Assembly (NCBI GenBank): GCA_030789695.1
Contig: CM061141.1
Coordinates: 165,485,079 to 165,549,078 of the forward strand
Length of the DNA: 64,000 bases
Source: Scilla litardierei
Lineage: Eukaryota > Streptophyta > Magnoliopsida > Asparagales > Asparagaceae
Reading direction: 5' to 3'
This document shows positions 23,649 to 34,642 of this stretch, in pieces. Made by a program: the position numbers and the translations under genes. Under the pieces are notes generated by a model that saw only the letters and a program-made list of their open reading frames with translations, had not been told where the DNA came from and did not search any database. Position 1 is the stretch's first letter. Each line of letters starts with the position of its first letter.

Positions 23649-26216
23649 TGTCACGACCCGCTTCCCTAAAATGGAGGCGAGACGTGAAAAGGTACGCACG
23701 AGAGTGGAGCTGTGAAGCCCCAAACCCGATAAGCGTCAATAAAACATAAGCAGGTCCCTGTAACCACAACGGAACAACAATAATAACACAAGGAGAGACT
23801 GAAATAAAATCTCACATCTCATAAATTGTCCAACATGAAAAATAAGTCCAACATCCAGAAAAGCCACCAGGCTAAAAGAAAGAGTCTAAAGGCCCAGAAC
23901 AAGGCCAAGAAAAGCAATGACATAACAAGGTATAGGTGCTATGCACCGATAACAAACAACTGTCTAAACAAAAGTAAAACACAACGAAGACACTAGGACT
24001 GGTCCCCAGTGTCCACGTACTCCCCGTCAAACACAAGCTCGGGCTCGACGTCAGCAAACACCTCGTCCTTAACAAGATACTCAGGCTCAGGATCTAACAT
24101 GTGTCACCCAAAAGAGTAAAGGGGCACATGTCAGCAAGTCTAAAAGACTTGGGCAATGAAACTGATAGTAAGACAACTAGCAACCTAGCAGTTATGGTAT
24201 GCATGACATGGCAGTTGTAACATGAGTGCACAAACAAGACATGGCAAGACAATTTGTACAAGAGAACAATTATCGGGACAAGACAAGACAAGACAAGACA
24301 AGAGTAGCCAAGCTACTAACAATCTCAATCAATTCACTATTCACGTTGTTTTGTAGATGTTTACGCCTTACAGCTGAACGGTTTCACATTCACGCTGAGT
24401 GGCCGCTTAATAACTACCCCAAACCCAGAGTTTACGCCTTACCACTGCAGTTGCTGATCGGGCAGACTCCCAGTTGAATGGCCGCTTAACTCTTACCCAC
24501 AATACCCACATGTAATGGAGCCAGGGTCCCCGCACATGAGCTCAGCAAGTGAGCCGGGGTTGCCCCGCACATGAGCTCGCATTCTAGTTCACGGTTCATA
24601 AACATTTGGCACACGTAATGGAGCCAGGGTCCCCGCACATGAGCTCAGCAAGTGAGCCGGGTTTGCCCTGCACATGAGCTCGCATTCTAAACATTTGGCG
24701 TAGGGGTGCACCTAGCCGGAAACAAGCAATTCAGGCATTGGCTATCAACCAACACATGGCCCGCTTCTGGAACACGAGCCAGGAACACAAGCATTCGTAG
24801 CGAAGCTACGCAATCACCGAAGCACTTAAAGAATGCAATGACATGACAATTAATTCACGTACCGTTAATGGAAGGTAAACATGACATGGTAATTGTGCAA
24901 CATGATATATGTCGGAACTAGCTTCGTTGTCAAGCTAGTTCCCCCATTTGCGCCTAGGCGAGTATCATTTTGTCGCCTAGCCTCTTTTACGCCTACAACA
25001 AGCAAATGGCCTAAAACATGGCCTAAACCCTAAGTGGCAAGTTTCACTTGCCTAGCACCGGGGATGACGATCACGAAGGTTCGTCTCGCGGATGCTAATC
25101 TACGGGGGAAATCGCTGTTATGGGGAAACAATCATCAACCAACATGAAATTTCATTAGGGTTTCATAAGAATACAAATAGGTTATGAAAACATCGAGAGA
25201 TCGAGTTCTTACCGAGAGGAAGCGGAAGAAACACTCCGGAGAACCCTAGGACCAGATCTGGAAACAAATGGAGAAGTTTGGAGAGTTAGGGTTTTGGGGA
25301 TTTTGGGGATTTGGTGAGATTTTGGGGAAAATGAGAGGTAGATAGAGTGGATGGATGGTTTAGATGATGGATTTAGGGCTTGGGATGAAGGGATAGGGCT
25401 TGGAGGAAGATGGGGGCTCAATGGGGGAGATTTTAGGGTTTTGGGTCGAGTGCAGGAAGAAGAAAACGTTTGGGAGGGGTATAAATAGGTTGGGCTGGCG
25501 GCTGCCCAGAAATTAGGGTTTTAACACAGATTAGTCGGTCAAGGAGCAACCACTGACCGACTAGTTTGGCAACTAGTCGGTCGGTCGACCAACGCAGACC
25601 GACTAAGTGTAAACAGTAACTTCTGAACGAAAATAAGATTTAGATTTAGTCGGTCCATGAACAAATACTGACCGACTAGTTTAGCATCTAGTCGGTCGAT
25701 GAACGTTCTTAGACCGACTAAGAGTAAACAGTAACTAATACTAAAATTAGATGATGTGTTAGTCGGTTAAAGAAGCATTGCCGATCGACTAGTTTGCAAC
25801 CAAGTCAGTCAACCAACGTTCTTAGACCGACTAACGATAAACAGTAACTTCTGAGAAATTTAGAAAGCCAACTAGTCGGTCCAAGAAGGATTGCCGACCG
25901 ACTGGATCGTCATCTAGTCGGTCGGTGCCCCTTCTTATACCGGCTAACAAGCACAAAAAGTTCCGATACGGAGCGCGGGGCCCCGGGATCGATTCCTAAG
26001 ACTCCTAGGCTTGATCTAATAGTAAGATACGACCGTTATGAAGTCCGTCACGAATGACATACTTCGGAATCGACAATCCTAAGGAAGAAACGAGAAAATA
26101 CGACGAATCGATCGAAAATGAAAGCTACGGAGACGAAAACCACACATGAGGAGAAAATCCACCAAAACACATATTATATTATAATAAATCCAAATACATG
26201 AAAAGCAGTCGTTACA
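23649..26216 (-). repeat. Chromovirus 5' LTR
   Basis: 2568 bp partner of 16241-18824. It ends at 26216 beside GGGAA. It contains the same U3 array (about 25530-25940), the TATA region near 25480, and a shorter GACAA tract (24277-24304). Confidence 0.95.
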
Positions 26217-27533
26217 GGGAATAAGTTTAGGTTAAATTTATAATTTACATTTATTTTCGTTGAACCAATAAAATAGTAGTGCCCTAGAGGAAGATGACAT
26301 GTAGTTCTTCTGCATACCTCTCATCCCTCCATACCATATGGATGTCACTTGATCACTAATATTTCATAGCTCTTATTTTAGCTGTAAATACTCTTAAAGG
26401 TTTTTGAGTTGGTGATTTTATCCAGCCAGTTCTACAAAGTATGTGGTCAAGTCATGTATCTCCAAAGTATGATAGTAAGGGATCTAGCAGTGCAATCTCT
26501 TGTGGGCAGAAGATTTTCAGCTTGATTTTGAACTGGAAAACAACATAGAGAAGATGGATGACATTTTCATATACGAACATGTCTTCTGTTCAAGATTTGC
26601 GTGTGTTTATGTCTATAGAAAACTATGTTTTCTGACAAATGTATGTAGATAGTTGATAACTACAAATGCATGGTTATATTCTAGAAATGATATTATCAGT
26701 TTTTCTCAAAATATCATCTTCTTTATGTTTCTTTCAGCAATGCATTCAAAACATATGACAAAATATTTCCAAATTCCATGTTTAAATTTCTATCATTTGA
26801 ATATCCTTTGGCAAGTATGGGGTCTGATTTTTAGAACTGGCTGGACTCATTTAGATGGGAAAATTCGACATCCGGTAATTCATGCAACTTTTCATTATTT
26901 ATGGACCATGAATTGAAAGACGACGACAAATTACATGATGGTTCACCTTGTCAAAAACCAGAATAATTTAAAAGATCTGAAGGTTCTCATGCAGTGAGAA
27001 TGCTAGTTTATTTTATTGATTAATAATGCATATCCTTGGACAATGAATGAAATAACCAAAACCTTTACAATTAATGACCTAAGATTCAAAACGTACTAAT
27101 TGGAATACTTTCACAATTAATCCGGTAGCAAACCTGCTAGTTGGAAAGAAGAAGAAAACCTCTCTTTGAATGCAAAGTCAATGAACTTTTGGTTAGTGAA
27201 TCTTTGAGCCATCAAACGGGTTTCAGACTGAAGTTGGAGCGATCTTTAACTTGATAAAGATATGTAGAATGTCTTTTTTGTGTATTACTGAATAAGGATA
27301 GCGGATAATGGAATAAAATAATTAGAATGCATAGATTAATGGGGGGAATTAACTGAGGAAATTAGAATGAACAGATAAATGAGGGGGAAATTAGAATGCA
27401 CAGATTTTGTGCAATATTTTAATGCACCATATGTAGTCAGGAAGCAGCAGTAAAAAAAACAAAGGAATTCTTCTATCCTTAAGCAAGAATACGATGTTAA
27501 GCGCATATACGGAGAGCAAATCCCTATAGCAAC
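26217..27533. other. Non-coding stretch of block B (equivalent of 3087-4402)
   Basis: Starts with the right GGGAA duplication. An 87-codon frame at 26653-26916 is open here but interrupted in block A, so it is unlikely to be a gene. Nothing else seen. Confidence 0.5.
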
Positions 27534-28801
27534 GTTGCTTAGGATTGTGAGTTTGATGAAATAAACAGCCGACTGATTCAGAGGGCGAGGGCTTACCTCA
27601 ATAGAGTGCCAGAGCTGAACGGACTCATATCTGTAGGTCTCTTCTCCTTCACAGAGATTCGTCTACTACAAAAAGGGAGATCAAATACAAATAACCCTTA
27701 CTGAATCAAGATCTGAAACAAACCGGTAATAATCTGCGAGCAAAACTAAACATAGCTCGAATGAAACCTTTATCGCAAAATTCTGGGAGCATTGAATACA
27801 TGATGCATGAGAAATGGCTATGAAATTTTAAACTTTCTTAAATCTAGATATAAAAAGCTTACTTTTTATCCAAAAATAATAATACTGGAATCTTACTGCC
27901 ATAAAAATTGAATGGCAGAAACAATTTTTAACATGTTTACCGATATAACAGTTTACTATATGACAGTTTATAAGTTGAATGGCAGAAACACTTTTTATGT
28001 TAGGAAACTTGTTTATAAATAGAATGATAGGACTGCCATATATAATTTTAAAGACTTTATATCAAGGTTGCAATATATAATTTTAATCAGTCCTTAAATA
28101 TAAATTTAAAGAATGCCATATGTATTTAAGGAATGCCATATATAGTTATCGTTAAGGATTGCGATATATAATTATCTTTAAAGACTTTAATTATGGACTG
28201 CCATATCTTTTTGGTGTTACTTTTTTGGTTATAATTTTTAGCAGGCTAAAATAACACAAAATTTTATCCGGGCTGAAATATATATTAGGACTGCCATATA
28301 TTTATATCAGGATAATTTTATTTCAGGACTGCCATATATATCAGAAATGAAACGGTTGTGGACTGCCATAGTAACCACATCTGGCTTTTTAGCCTGCTAT
28401 AAATGGCATAGTAATTACTATTAGCAATCAAAATTAATATTAGCAATTTTAGCAATTCTGCTTTTAGCATTACTATTAGCATAGTAATGGCCTGAAAAAG
28501 TTGTAGTTACTAAAATTAATATTAGCAATCAAAATTTTAGGACTAAAATTATTTCAGGCCTTCCATTTATATCACCAAAAGTGAAGGCAACACCAAAAGT
28601 GTAACATTAAGTTCTTTAGTCCTATGTTAACTTTTTTGTAAACAAACAATATGAAACATCCTGCATGCCAATTGCTACATTAAGATACCTCACCTTGCAT
28701 TAAAAAAGTGCAGTCATATGTTTGGTTGTTTGTTTATATTCTTAATCCATGCTACATGCCAATCGCCAGGATGAATTTTAGCATTATTCTAATGAACTTT
28801 C

Positions 28802-28948
28802 TGTTGTGAATGGGTATTTACTGGGTTGGATGAGTTATTGGGCCAACCTAAGTGTTTGGGCCCATATCTGTATAAGCCCACTTGTATTCTCCCCTTTGGC
28901 TATAAATATAGACCTGAGGGCTCTCCCCTCAGTAGTTGATTCATAACA
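28802..28948 (+). repeat. Copia 5' LTR
   Basis: 147 bp, TGTTGTGAATGGG to TTGATTCATAACA. Contains CTATAAATATAG (about 28908-28919), a good TATA box, leaving only about 30 bases for R/U5. Confidence 0.97.
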
Positions 28949-28964
28949 CGTTATCAGCACGACT
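28949..28964 (+). other. Copia primer binding site region
   Basis: CGTTATCAGCACGACT starts directly at the LTR edge. It resembles but does not equal the initiator-Met site TGGTATCAGAGC (shared core TATCAG). The tRNA used is uncertain. Confidence 0.6.
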
Positions 28965-29309
28965 CTAAAAATTTTTTTCCACAAATTTTTTCCGTTCGTT
29001 GCGAAGGCGATGGCGATGGCGAGACGGGAGATCCACGAGCGCGGTGCAAGGCTTCCTCCATCAAGGGTCGTCATCCGCGTAGGGCTTCGAGCAACCGTCG
29101 CTATATCCGGAGGACGGATATAGAGGTAAAAATACTAAAAACGATACTTTTAATCATACGTATGATTGCCCTTCCCCTAGATCTCGCAAGATCGTCATGG
29201 GGATTCATCGTCGCTTTGAAAACGACGGATTTTTCATCCCAAAAATCAAATTTTTTTTAGGGTTTTTGGATTTCCTTTTGCCAAAACCCCAAATCAACCC
29301 CGCCGGCGG

Positions 29310-29765
29310 CCTCGCCCCCCCCCCCCCCCTCGCCGCCACGCCATCTCCCCCACAGGGGGGGCGGCAGCCGTCGCGCCTCCCTACAGGGGGGCGGCGGCGG
29401 CCATCTCTGCCGCCGCCCTCCCCTGCAGGGGGGCGGGCACCGCCGCTCCCCCCTGCAGGGGGGGCGGCGGCCCCCGCGTGGCCACGCCCCCGCCCCTGCA
29501 GGGGGGGCGGCGGCCGCTGCCGCTCCCCCCTGCAGGGGGCAGCGGCCCCACAGCTTCCCCCTGCAGGGGGGCGGCGGCCCCCGATGCTGCGCCCCCCCTG
29601 CAGGGGGGCAGCGGCGCCTGCCGCTCCCCCCCCCCCCCCCCGCAGGGGGGGCGGCGGCCCGTCGCCGCGCCCCCCCTGCAGGGGGGCGGCGGGACGGCGG
29701 CCCCGCCGCTGCGCCCCCCCCTGCAGGGGGGCGGCGACGGCGGCGGCGCCCCCCCGCAAAACCCT
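29310..29765 (+). repeat. C/G-rich CTGCAGGGGGG array in copia leader
   Basis: About eight copies of CCCCCTGCAGGGGGG plus several variants (CCCACAGGGGGG, CCTACAGGGGGG), each followed by GCGGCGGC and spaced roughly 30-50 bp. Each unit is self-complementary. Long ORFs on both strands across it are low-complexity and not genes. It is an extreme GC island inside AT-rich DNA. Confidence 0.9.
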
Positions 29766-29784
29766 AACCAAAAAAATAGAGTTC

Positions 29785-29960
29785 TGTGGGCTAGATCTGT
29801 GGGCTTCAGGCCCACAGATTTCACAAAAAAAAACAGATCTGTGGGCCTGAAGCCCACAGCAGATCTGTGGGCTTCAGGCCCACAGATTTTCAAAAAAAAA
29901 GGCTTATGGGCCTGAAGCCCATAGGTCGACTGCGGGCTTCAGGCTCGCAGGCTGGTTTAT
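29785..29960 (+). repeat. Five consecutive GGGCTTCAGGCCC-type hairpins
   Basis: Perfect or near-perfect hairpins at about 29797-29817, 29839-29859, 29865-29885, 29905-29923 and 29931-29949. Cores alternate GGGCTTCAGGCCC and GGGCCTGAAGCCC, so neighbouring hairpins can also pair with each other. A-runs separate several of them. Confidence 0.9.
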
Positions 29961-30869
29961 CTGAAAAAAAAAAATTTGGGGGAGGCAAAGAGCTATAAAC
30001 TCGCCTCAAAAGGCAACTTATTAGCCTAAAAATTAATTTAAAATGGGGATTCAAAGGCAAAATATTCGTGAAAAATAACGGTAAATTACGGGACGAATAT
30101 CGGGCAGACAAGGGCATTTTTGACGATTTTTTTGGGGGGCTTTTGGGATGATGAGGGAACATTTTTCCTCATACAAAAGAAAATGTTAATTTTGGGCTCT
30201 TAATCAATTTGATTAAACCCATTTACTTTACAACCTATGCATCGTAATTTCTTTTACATGCTTTACATCTCTGGCAAAATTATGTGGATATTATTTGCGT
30301 GGTTGTACATTTTATTTAAAAACTTAATAATTAGGAAGATCCTGCGACCGCTCTGCCGTTAGTTACCTAACCTAACGGTGTATGACGTTGCCCAGTGGTC
30401 TAATAATTATTAAGTGATTAAATATCGCTTTATCCTCATATGAATAATCTGCCTGTGATGTCTGTGGATGAAAATGTTGATGAGCACAATATTCTTGCAT
30501 GAATTGATAAATGTGGTTTTTGGATCGGCCGTTTAGTCCCACAGTTTATTTCCCGCACTTTTCTTTTATTTTTGAGAGAAATTGTAGTGAGGAATTTATG
30601 TAAATGTCAAAGAAAGAAGACCAACTTCCATGGAGTCGGAAGCTACGCTTGAAGACGAAGATATTAAATGGGACCCACGGGGTTTCCAAAGTTGTATTTT
30701 CATTTTATTCAAGCTGCAAATTTGTATAATTTGGACTGTGGACTCTTGGACTCTTTCTTGTGGGACTGGCCGATCCACACGTTTAGCTTTTCATTTAATA
30801 TTGCTTCCGCATGAAAATGTTCTTTCTGATTGATTATTAATTCATGCATGTTTGTGCTCTGCTAGATAA
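29961..30869 (+). other. Copia leader, remaining part
   Basis: About 900 bp of non-coding leader before the gag ATG. No convincing ORF. It has many upstream ATGs, so direct scanning to gag is unlikely without leader splicing or an internal promoter. Confidence 0.5.
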
Positions 30870-31832
30870 ATGGCTAAAATTGCAAGCGTTGACTTTGAAG
30901 TGATGGATGCATCAGGCAGAAACTATCTAAGCTGGCAGCTAGATGTTAAGTTTCACCTGCGGGCCAAGTCCCTCATCACTGCTATGACTGAAAAAGAAAA
31001 TGTTAGCGATATAGAGAAGGCGCAAGCCATCATCTATATTCACCGCCATGTGGATAAGACCTTAAAGGCTGAGTACCTTACGGTCGAAGATCCACTTGAG
31101 CTATGGACCGCCCTTGAGGATAGGTATAAACATCAGAGAGATGTTATACTCCCAAGGGCGAGATATGAGTGGGAGAACCTGAGACTGCAGGACTTTAAGT
31201 CCATTGCTGAGTACAACTCAGCATTTTTTAGCATCACCTCACGCCTGAAGTTGTGTGGTGAAAAAGTCTCAGAAGATCGCATGCTGGAAAAGACGTATAC
31301 GTCTTTCCATGAAAAGGATGCGATACTTATGCAGCAATACCATGAACGTAAGTTCACCAAGTATTCAGAGCTGCTGTCATGTCTTATCATGGCCGAGCAA
31401 AACAGAGAGCTTCTTCTCGACACTCACAATATGCGCCCTCCCGGCACTGTCCCCCTACCAGAAGCTCACCATACCTCTTCCTTCAAAAAGAAGAGGGACA
31501 ATAAAAGAAAAGAAAGACCACAGAAAGGGGGACAACAGAAAAGAGCCAAGGGCCCACCACAGCAGTGCAAGAATGAAGGGAAGCGCAAGTTCACCTGGCG
31601 CAGGAATGATAACAAGAAAAACAATGCACCCCCACCCAAGAGGGACTGGGAAGACCAGTGCCACAGCTGTGGCATGACAGGCCACTGGTCTAGAGTGTGC
31701 AGGACCCTAGTGCATCTCCAGGAGCTTTATAAACAAAGCAAGAAAAAGAATGTTGAATCAAACCTGGTGGCTGCGAATAATGCAGTCAAATTTACAGCAA
31801 AAGACTTCGAGTCAGATAATCTGCTTGATTAG
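30870..31832 (+). CDS. Copia Gag
   Basis: 320 codons, intact. The N-terminal part (FEVMDASGRNYLSWQLDV, LWTALEDRY, ARYEWENLRLQDFKS) is the UBN2/copia Gag core. A Lys/Arg-rich linker follows, then one CCHC knuckle CHSCGMTGHWSRVC at about residues 266-279. It ends with TAG at 31830-31832. Pol lies in a separate frame segment 128 bases downstream, unlike the single gag-pol frame typical of plant copia elements. Gag forms the virus-like particle that packages the RNA. Confidence 0.95.
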   Translation: MAKIASVDFEVMDASGRNYLSWQLDVKFHLRAKSLITAMTEKENVSDIEKAQAIIYIHRHVDKTLKAEYLTVEDPLELWTALEDRYKHQRDVILPRARYEWENLRLQDFKSIAEYNSAFFSITSRLKLCGEKVSEDRMLEKTYTSFHEKDAILMQQYHERKFTKYSELLSCLIMAEQNRELLLDTHNMRPPGTVPLPEAHHTSSFKKKRDNKRKERPQKGGQQKRAKGPPQQCKNEGKRKFTWRRNDNKKNNAPPPKRDWEDQCHSCGMTGHWSRVCRTLVHLQELYKQSKKKNVESNLVAANNAVKFTAKDFESDNLLD

Positions 31833-31960
31833 CCTGTTATCATTTATCTTAGCATTTTATTGTATGAACATTCTATGTTATGAGAGCTTTTATGTATCTT
31901 CAATTCTATTGAATAAAATTTAGCTTTTCTGAATGCAAATGTTTACTCATCTTTTTTTAG
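31833..31960 (+). promoter_or_regulatory. Copia gag-pol spacer: poly(A)-like signals and splice-acceptor-like end
   Basis: It holds TTTTATTGTATG, TTTTATGTATC and GAATAAAATT (AATAAA at 31912), the layout of a plant poly(A) region. It ends CATCTTTTTTTAG directly against the pol ATG, a strong 3' splice site shape. No strong GT donor is obvious upstream; CTG/GTGGCT near 31765 is a weak candidate. Together these suggest competition between poly(A) addition after gag and splicing into pol. Confidence 0.5.
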
Positions 31961-34642
31961 ATGGAATGCTCTCATGACTGCTTAGTAGACAACGCGTCAA
32001 CACATACGATCCTTCAACACAAATACTATTTTCATAGCATTATCCCGTATAAGAGCCCTGTAAACACAATTTCAGGGCCATCGGACATAATTGAAGGTTC
32101 TGGGAATGCAACCTTGTTGCTCCCCAATGGAACAGAAATAAAAATAAAAGATGCACTTTACTCTCTGAATTCCAAGAGAAACTTACTAAGTTTCAAAGAT
32201 ATCCGTCTTAACGGATTCCACTTGGAAACAGCAAATGTCAAAGAAAATGAATTACTGTATGTAACGTCTCAAGAAAATGGAGTTAAAACCATACTTGAAC
32301 GTTTTGAGAGCTTTTCATCAGGCCTCTACCATACAAAAATTCGGAGAGAGGAAGCAAACCTGACGGAGCACCTGAAGTGCCCGACATCGGCCAAATTCTT
32401 ACTTTGGCACGATAGAATTGGCCACCCCGGATCTGTGATGATGCACCGCATCATAACACATTCCCATGGGCATAACCTGAAGAACCAGAAGATTCTTCAG
32501 AAGGGAGAATTCCCTTGTGTACCCTGCTTTAAGGGTAAATTAATAACAAGGCCATCACCACTTAAAGTGGATATTGAGTCTCCTAGCTTCCTTAGAAGAA
32601 TACACGGAGACATATGTGGACCTATCCACCCCCCTAGCGGGCCTTTTCGGTACTTTATGGTACTGATTGATGCATCTTCGAAATACTCGTATGTCTGTCT
32701 ACTTTCAACCCGCAACTTAGCTTTTCCAAAGCTTTTGGCACAAATAATAAAGTTGCGGGCGCATTTCCCAGACAACCAAATAAAGAAAATACGTCTGGAT
32801 AATGCGGGGGAATTTACCTCTCAGTCATTCCAAGAATATTGCCAAGCAACAGGAATAGAAATTGAACATCCGGTGCCGCATGTTCACACCCAGAATGGGT
32901 TAGCTGAGTCGCTCATTAAAAGACTCCAATGGATCGCACGACCATTGCTGATGAAATCCCAGTTGCCGGTGGATGCATGGGGACATGCAATTTTGCATGC
33001 TGCATCACTAATAAAAATTAGACCCTCAGGAGGTCAGAGTCTATCTCCAATGCAACTCGCATATGGAACGCCGCCGAACATCTCTCACTTGAGAATCTTC
33101 GGCTGCGCAGTTTATATCCCCATTGCACCACCACAGAGGACCAAGATGGGTCCTCAACGTCGCCTAGGTATCTACGTAGGGTTTGACTCACCCTCCATTA
33201 TAAGATACCTAGAACCCCAAACGGGGGACGCTTTCAAGGCACGCCTTGAAGACTGTAATTTTGATGAGACGTATTTCCCCAAAATGGGCCTAGACATCGA
33301 AAAGTCTAGTGCAAAGCAAATGTTAACGTGGGATACAAAAAGCTTGACCCACTATGATCCGGTAACAAAACAATGTGATGATGAGATCCGAAAGATCTTA
33401 CACATACAGGACACAGTCCATAGATTACCGGACTCGTTCACTGACAACCAGAAGATTGTCAGATCACACATCCCTGCTGCGAATACTCCAGCTAGGATTG
33501 ACATCCCGAAGGATGGATGCAATCCACCTGCAGCAGAAGTGGCTGCACCTCAACAGAAAAGAGGCAGACCACCAGGCTCCAAGGAAAAAAATCCAAGAAA
33601 AAGAAAAATATCCGGAGACCTTGGGACGATACCCCCACAGAGAAACGAGCTCGTGTCCATACCCTCTCCCCTCCCGGAATCCACTGCAGAGGAACTGTCG
33701 GGAGAAACAGAAATATCACTAAATTATGTACGTACAGGGGAGGTATTGGACAGAAAGAGTACAGTCGTCGACGATGACTTCGCGTTTCACATTGCCATTC
33801 ACGTCGCCGGAAGCGATGATGATTATGAACCACACTCCGTTGCTGAATGCAAACGTAGAGATGATTGGCCAAAGTGGAATCAGGCAATAGAAGCCGAGCT
33901 GGACTCGCTTCAGAAACGAAAAGTCTTTGGGCAAATAGTCCAGACACCTACCGGTGTCAAACCTGTGGGATACAAATGGGTATTCGTCAGAAAAAGAAAC
34001 GAAAATAATGAGATCGCACGCTACAAAGCTAGACTTGTAGCACAGGGATTTTCCCAAAGACCGGGTATAGACTATGATGAAACATACTCCCTGGTCATGG
34101 ATGCGATCACGTTCAGATTCCTAATAAGCTTAACAACAAATGAAGGCCTAGATATGCAGCTAATGGATGTTGTGATTGCGTATCTATACGACAATCTCGA
34201 CAAGGAGATCTACATGAAACTTCATGATGGCTTTTCAATGCCTGCTGAACTGAAAGATAGACCTCGAGACGTCTATTCTGTTAAGCTACAAAGATCATTG
34301 TATGGTCTCAAACAATCAGGAAGAATGTGGTATAACAGACTCAGTGAGTTCCTTGTTCAACAAGGATTCACGAACAATGAAGTCTGCCCTTGTATCTTCA
34401 TAAGAACAAAGGGAAAAGGATTCGTGATAATAGCTGTCTACGTAGACGATCTGAATATCATAGGATCTCCCGAAGAGATCACTGAGATATCTGTAAGCCT
34501 AACAAAAGAATTCGAAATGAAAGACCTAGGCAAAACCAAATTCTGCCTTGGCTTACAGATTGAACATCAAAAGGACGGAATCCTATTACACCAAACCACA
34601 TATACGAAGAAAATGTTGCAAAGATTCCATATGGACCATTGA
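31961..34642 (+). CDS. Copia Pol: protease, integrase, reverse transcriptase
   Basis: 893 residues to a TGA at 34640. Protease site near residue 10 reads LVDNASTHTIL; relatives usually have D-S/T-G/A here, so Asn is odd. The integrase zinc region (WHDRIGHP, CVPC) is at about 149-190. The catalytic triad is D217, D280 and E316, with exactly 35 residues between the last two. RT contains ARYKARLVAQGFSQRPGIDY and YVDD at about 827-830. The frame continues past the TGA into RNase H at 34649, so this is one gene broken by a nonsense codon. Confidence 0.93.
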   Translation: MECSHDCLVDNASTHTILQHKYYFHSIIPYKSPVNTISGPSDIIEGSGNATLLLPNGTEIKIKDALYSLNSKRNLLSFKDIRLNGFHLETANVKENELLYVTSQENGVKTILERFESFSSGLYHTKIRREEANLTEHLKCPTSAKFLLWHDRIGHPGSVMMHRIITHSHGHNLKNQKILQKGEFPCVPCFKGKLITRPSPLKVDIESPSFLRRIHGDICGPIHPPSGPFRYFMVLIDASSKYSYVCLLSTRNLAFPKLLAQIIKLRAHFPDNQIKKIRLDNAGEFTSQSFQEYCQATGIEIEHPVPHVHTQNGLAESLIKRLQWIARPLLMKSQLPVDAWGHAILHAASLIKIRPSGGQSLSPMQLAYGTPPNISHLRIFGCAVYIPIAPPQRTKMGPQRRLGIYVGFDSPSIIRYLEPQTGDAFKARLEDCNFDETYFPKMGLDIEKSSAKQMLTWDTKSLTHYDPVTKQCDDEIRKILHIQDTVHRLPDSFTDNQKIVRSHIPAANTPARIDIPKDGCNPPAAEVAAPQQKRGRPPGSKEKNPRKRKISGDLGTIPPQRNELVSIPSPLPESTAEELSGETEISLNYVRTGEVLDRKSTVVDDDFAFHIAIHVAGSDDDYEPHSVAECKRRDDWPKWNQAIEAELDSLQKRKVFGQIVQTPTGVKPVGYKWVFVRKRNENNEIARYKARLVAQGFSQRPGIDYDETYSLVMDAITFRFLISLTTNEGLDMQLMDVVIAYLYDNLDKEIYMKLHDGFSMPAELKDRPRDVYSVKLQRSLYGLKQSGRMWYNRLSEFLVQQGFTNNEVCPCIFIRTKGKGFVIIAVYVDDLNIIGSPEEITEISVSLTKEFEMKDLGKTKFCLGLQIEHQKDGILLHQTTYTKKMLQRFHMDH

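Larger units (their letters stand above)
16241..26216 (-). mobile_element. Complete Ty3/gypsy chromovirus (Tekay/Del-like), minus strand
   Basis: This 9976 bp element is flanked by GGGAA (16236-16240 and 26217-26221). LTRs begin TGTAACGACTGC and end GGGTCGTGACA in the element's own orientation. Gag, protease, reverse transcriptase, RNase H, integrase and a C-terminal chromodomain-like segment are in the Gypsy order. The chromodomain and the 2.6 kb LTRs suggest the Tekay/Del clade of chromoviruses, which insert into heterochromatin. I count about 50 substitutions between LTRs over ~2565 aligned bases (about 2 percent). It is defective: one frameshift, one nonsense codon and a damaged zinc knuckle. 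Two introns interrupt the coding region. Confidence 0.95.

Noticed and set aside
29197..29893. Long ORFs (up to 217 codons) on both strands in the copia leader
   Set aside because: They are translations of the GC-rich CTGCAG array (Pro/Gly/Arg/Ala runs) and are open on both strands; no domain and no homology pattern.
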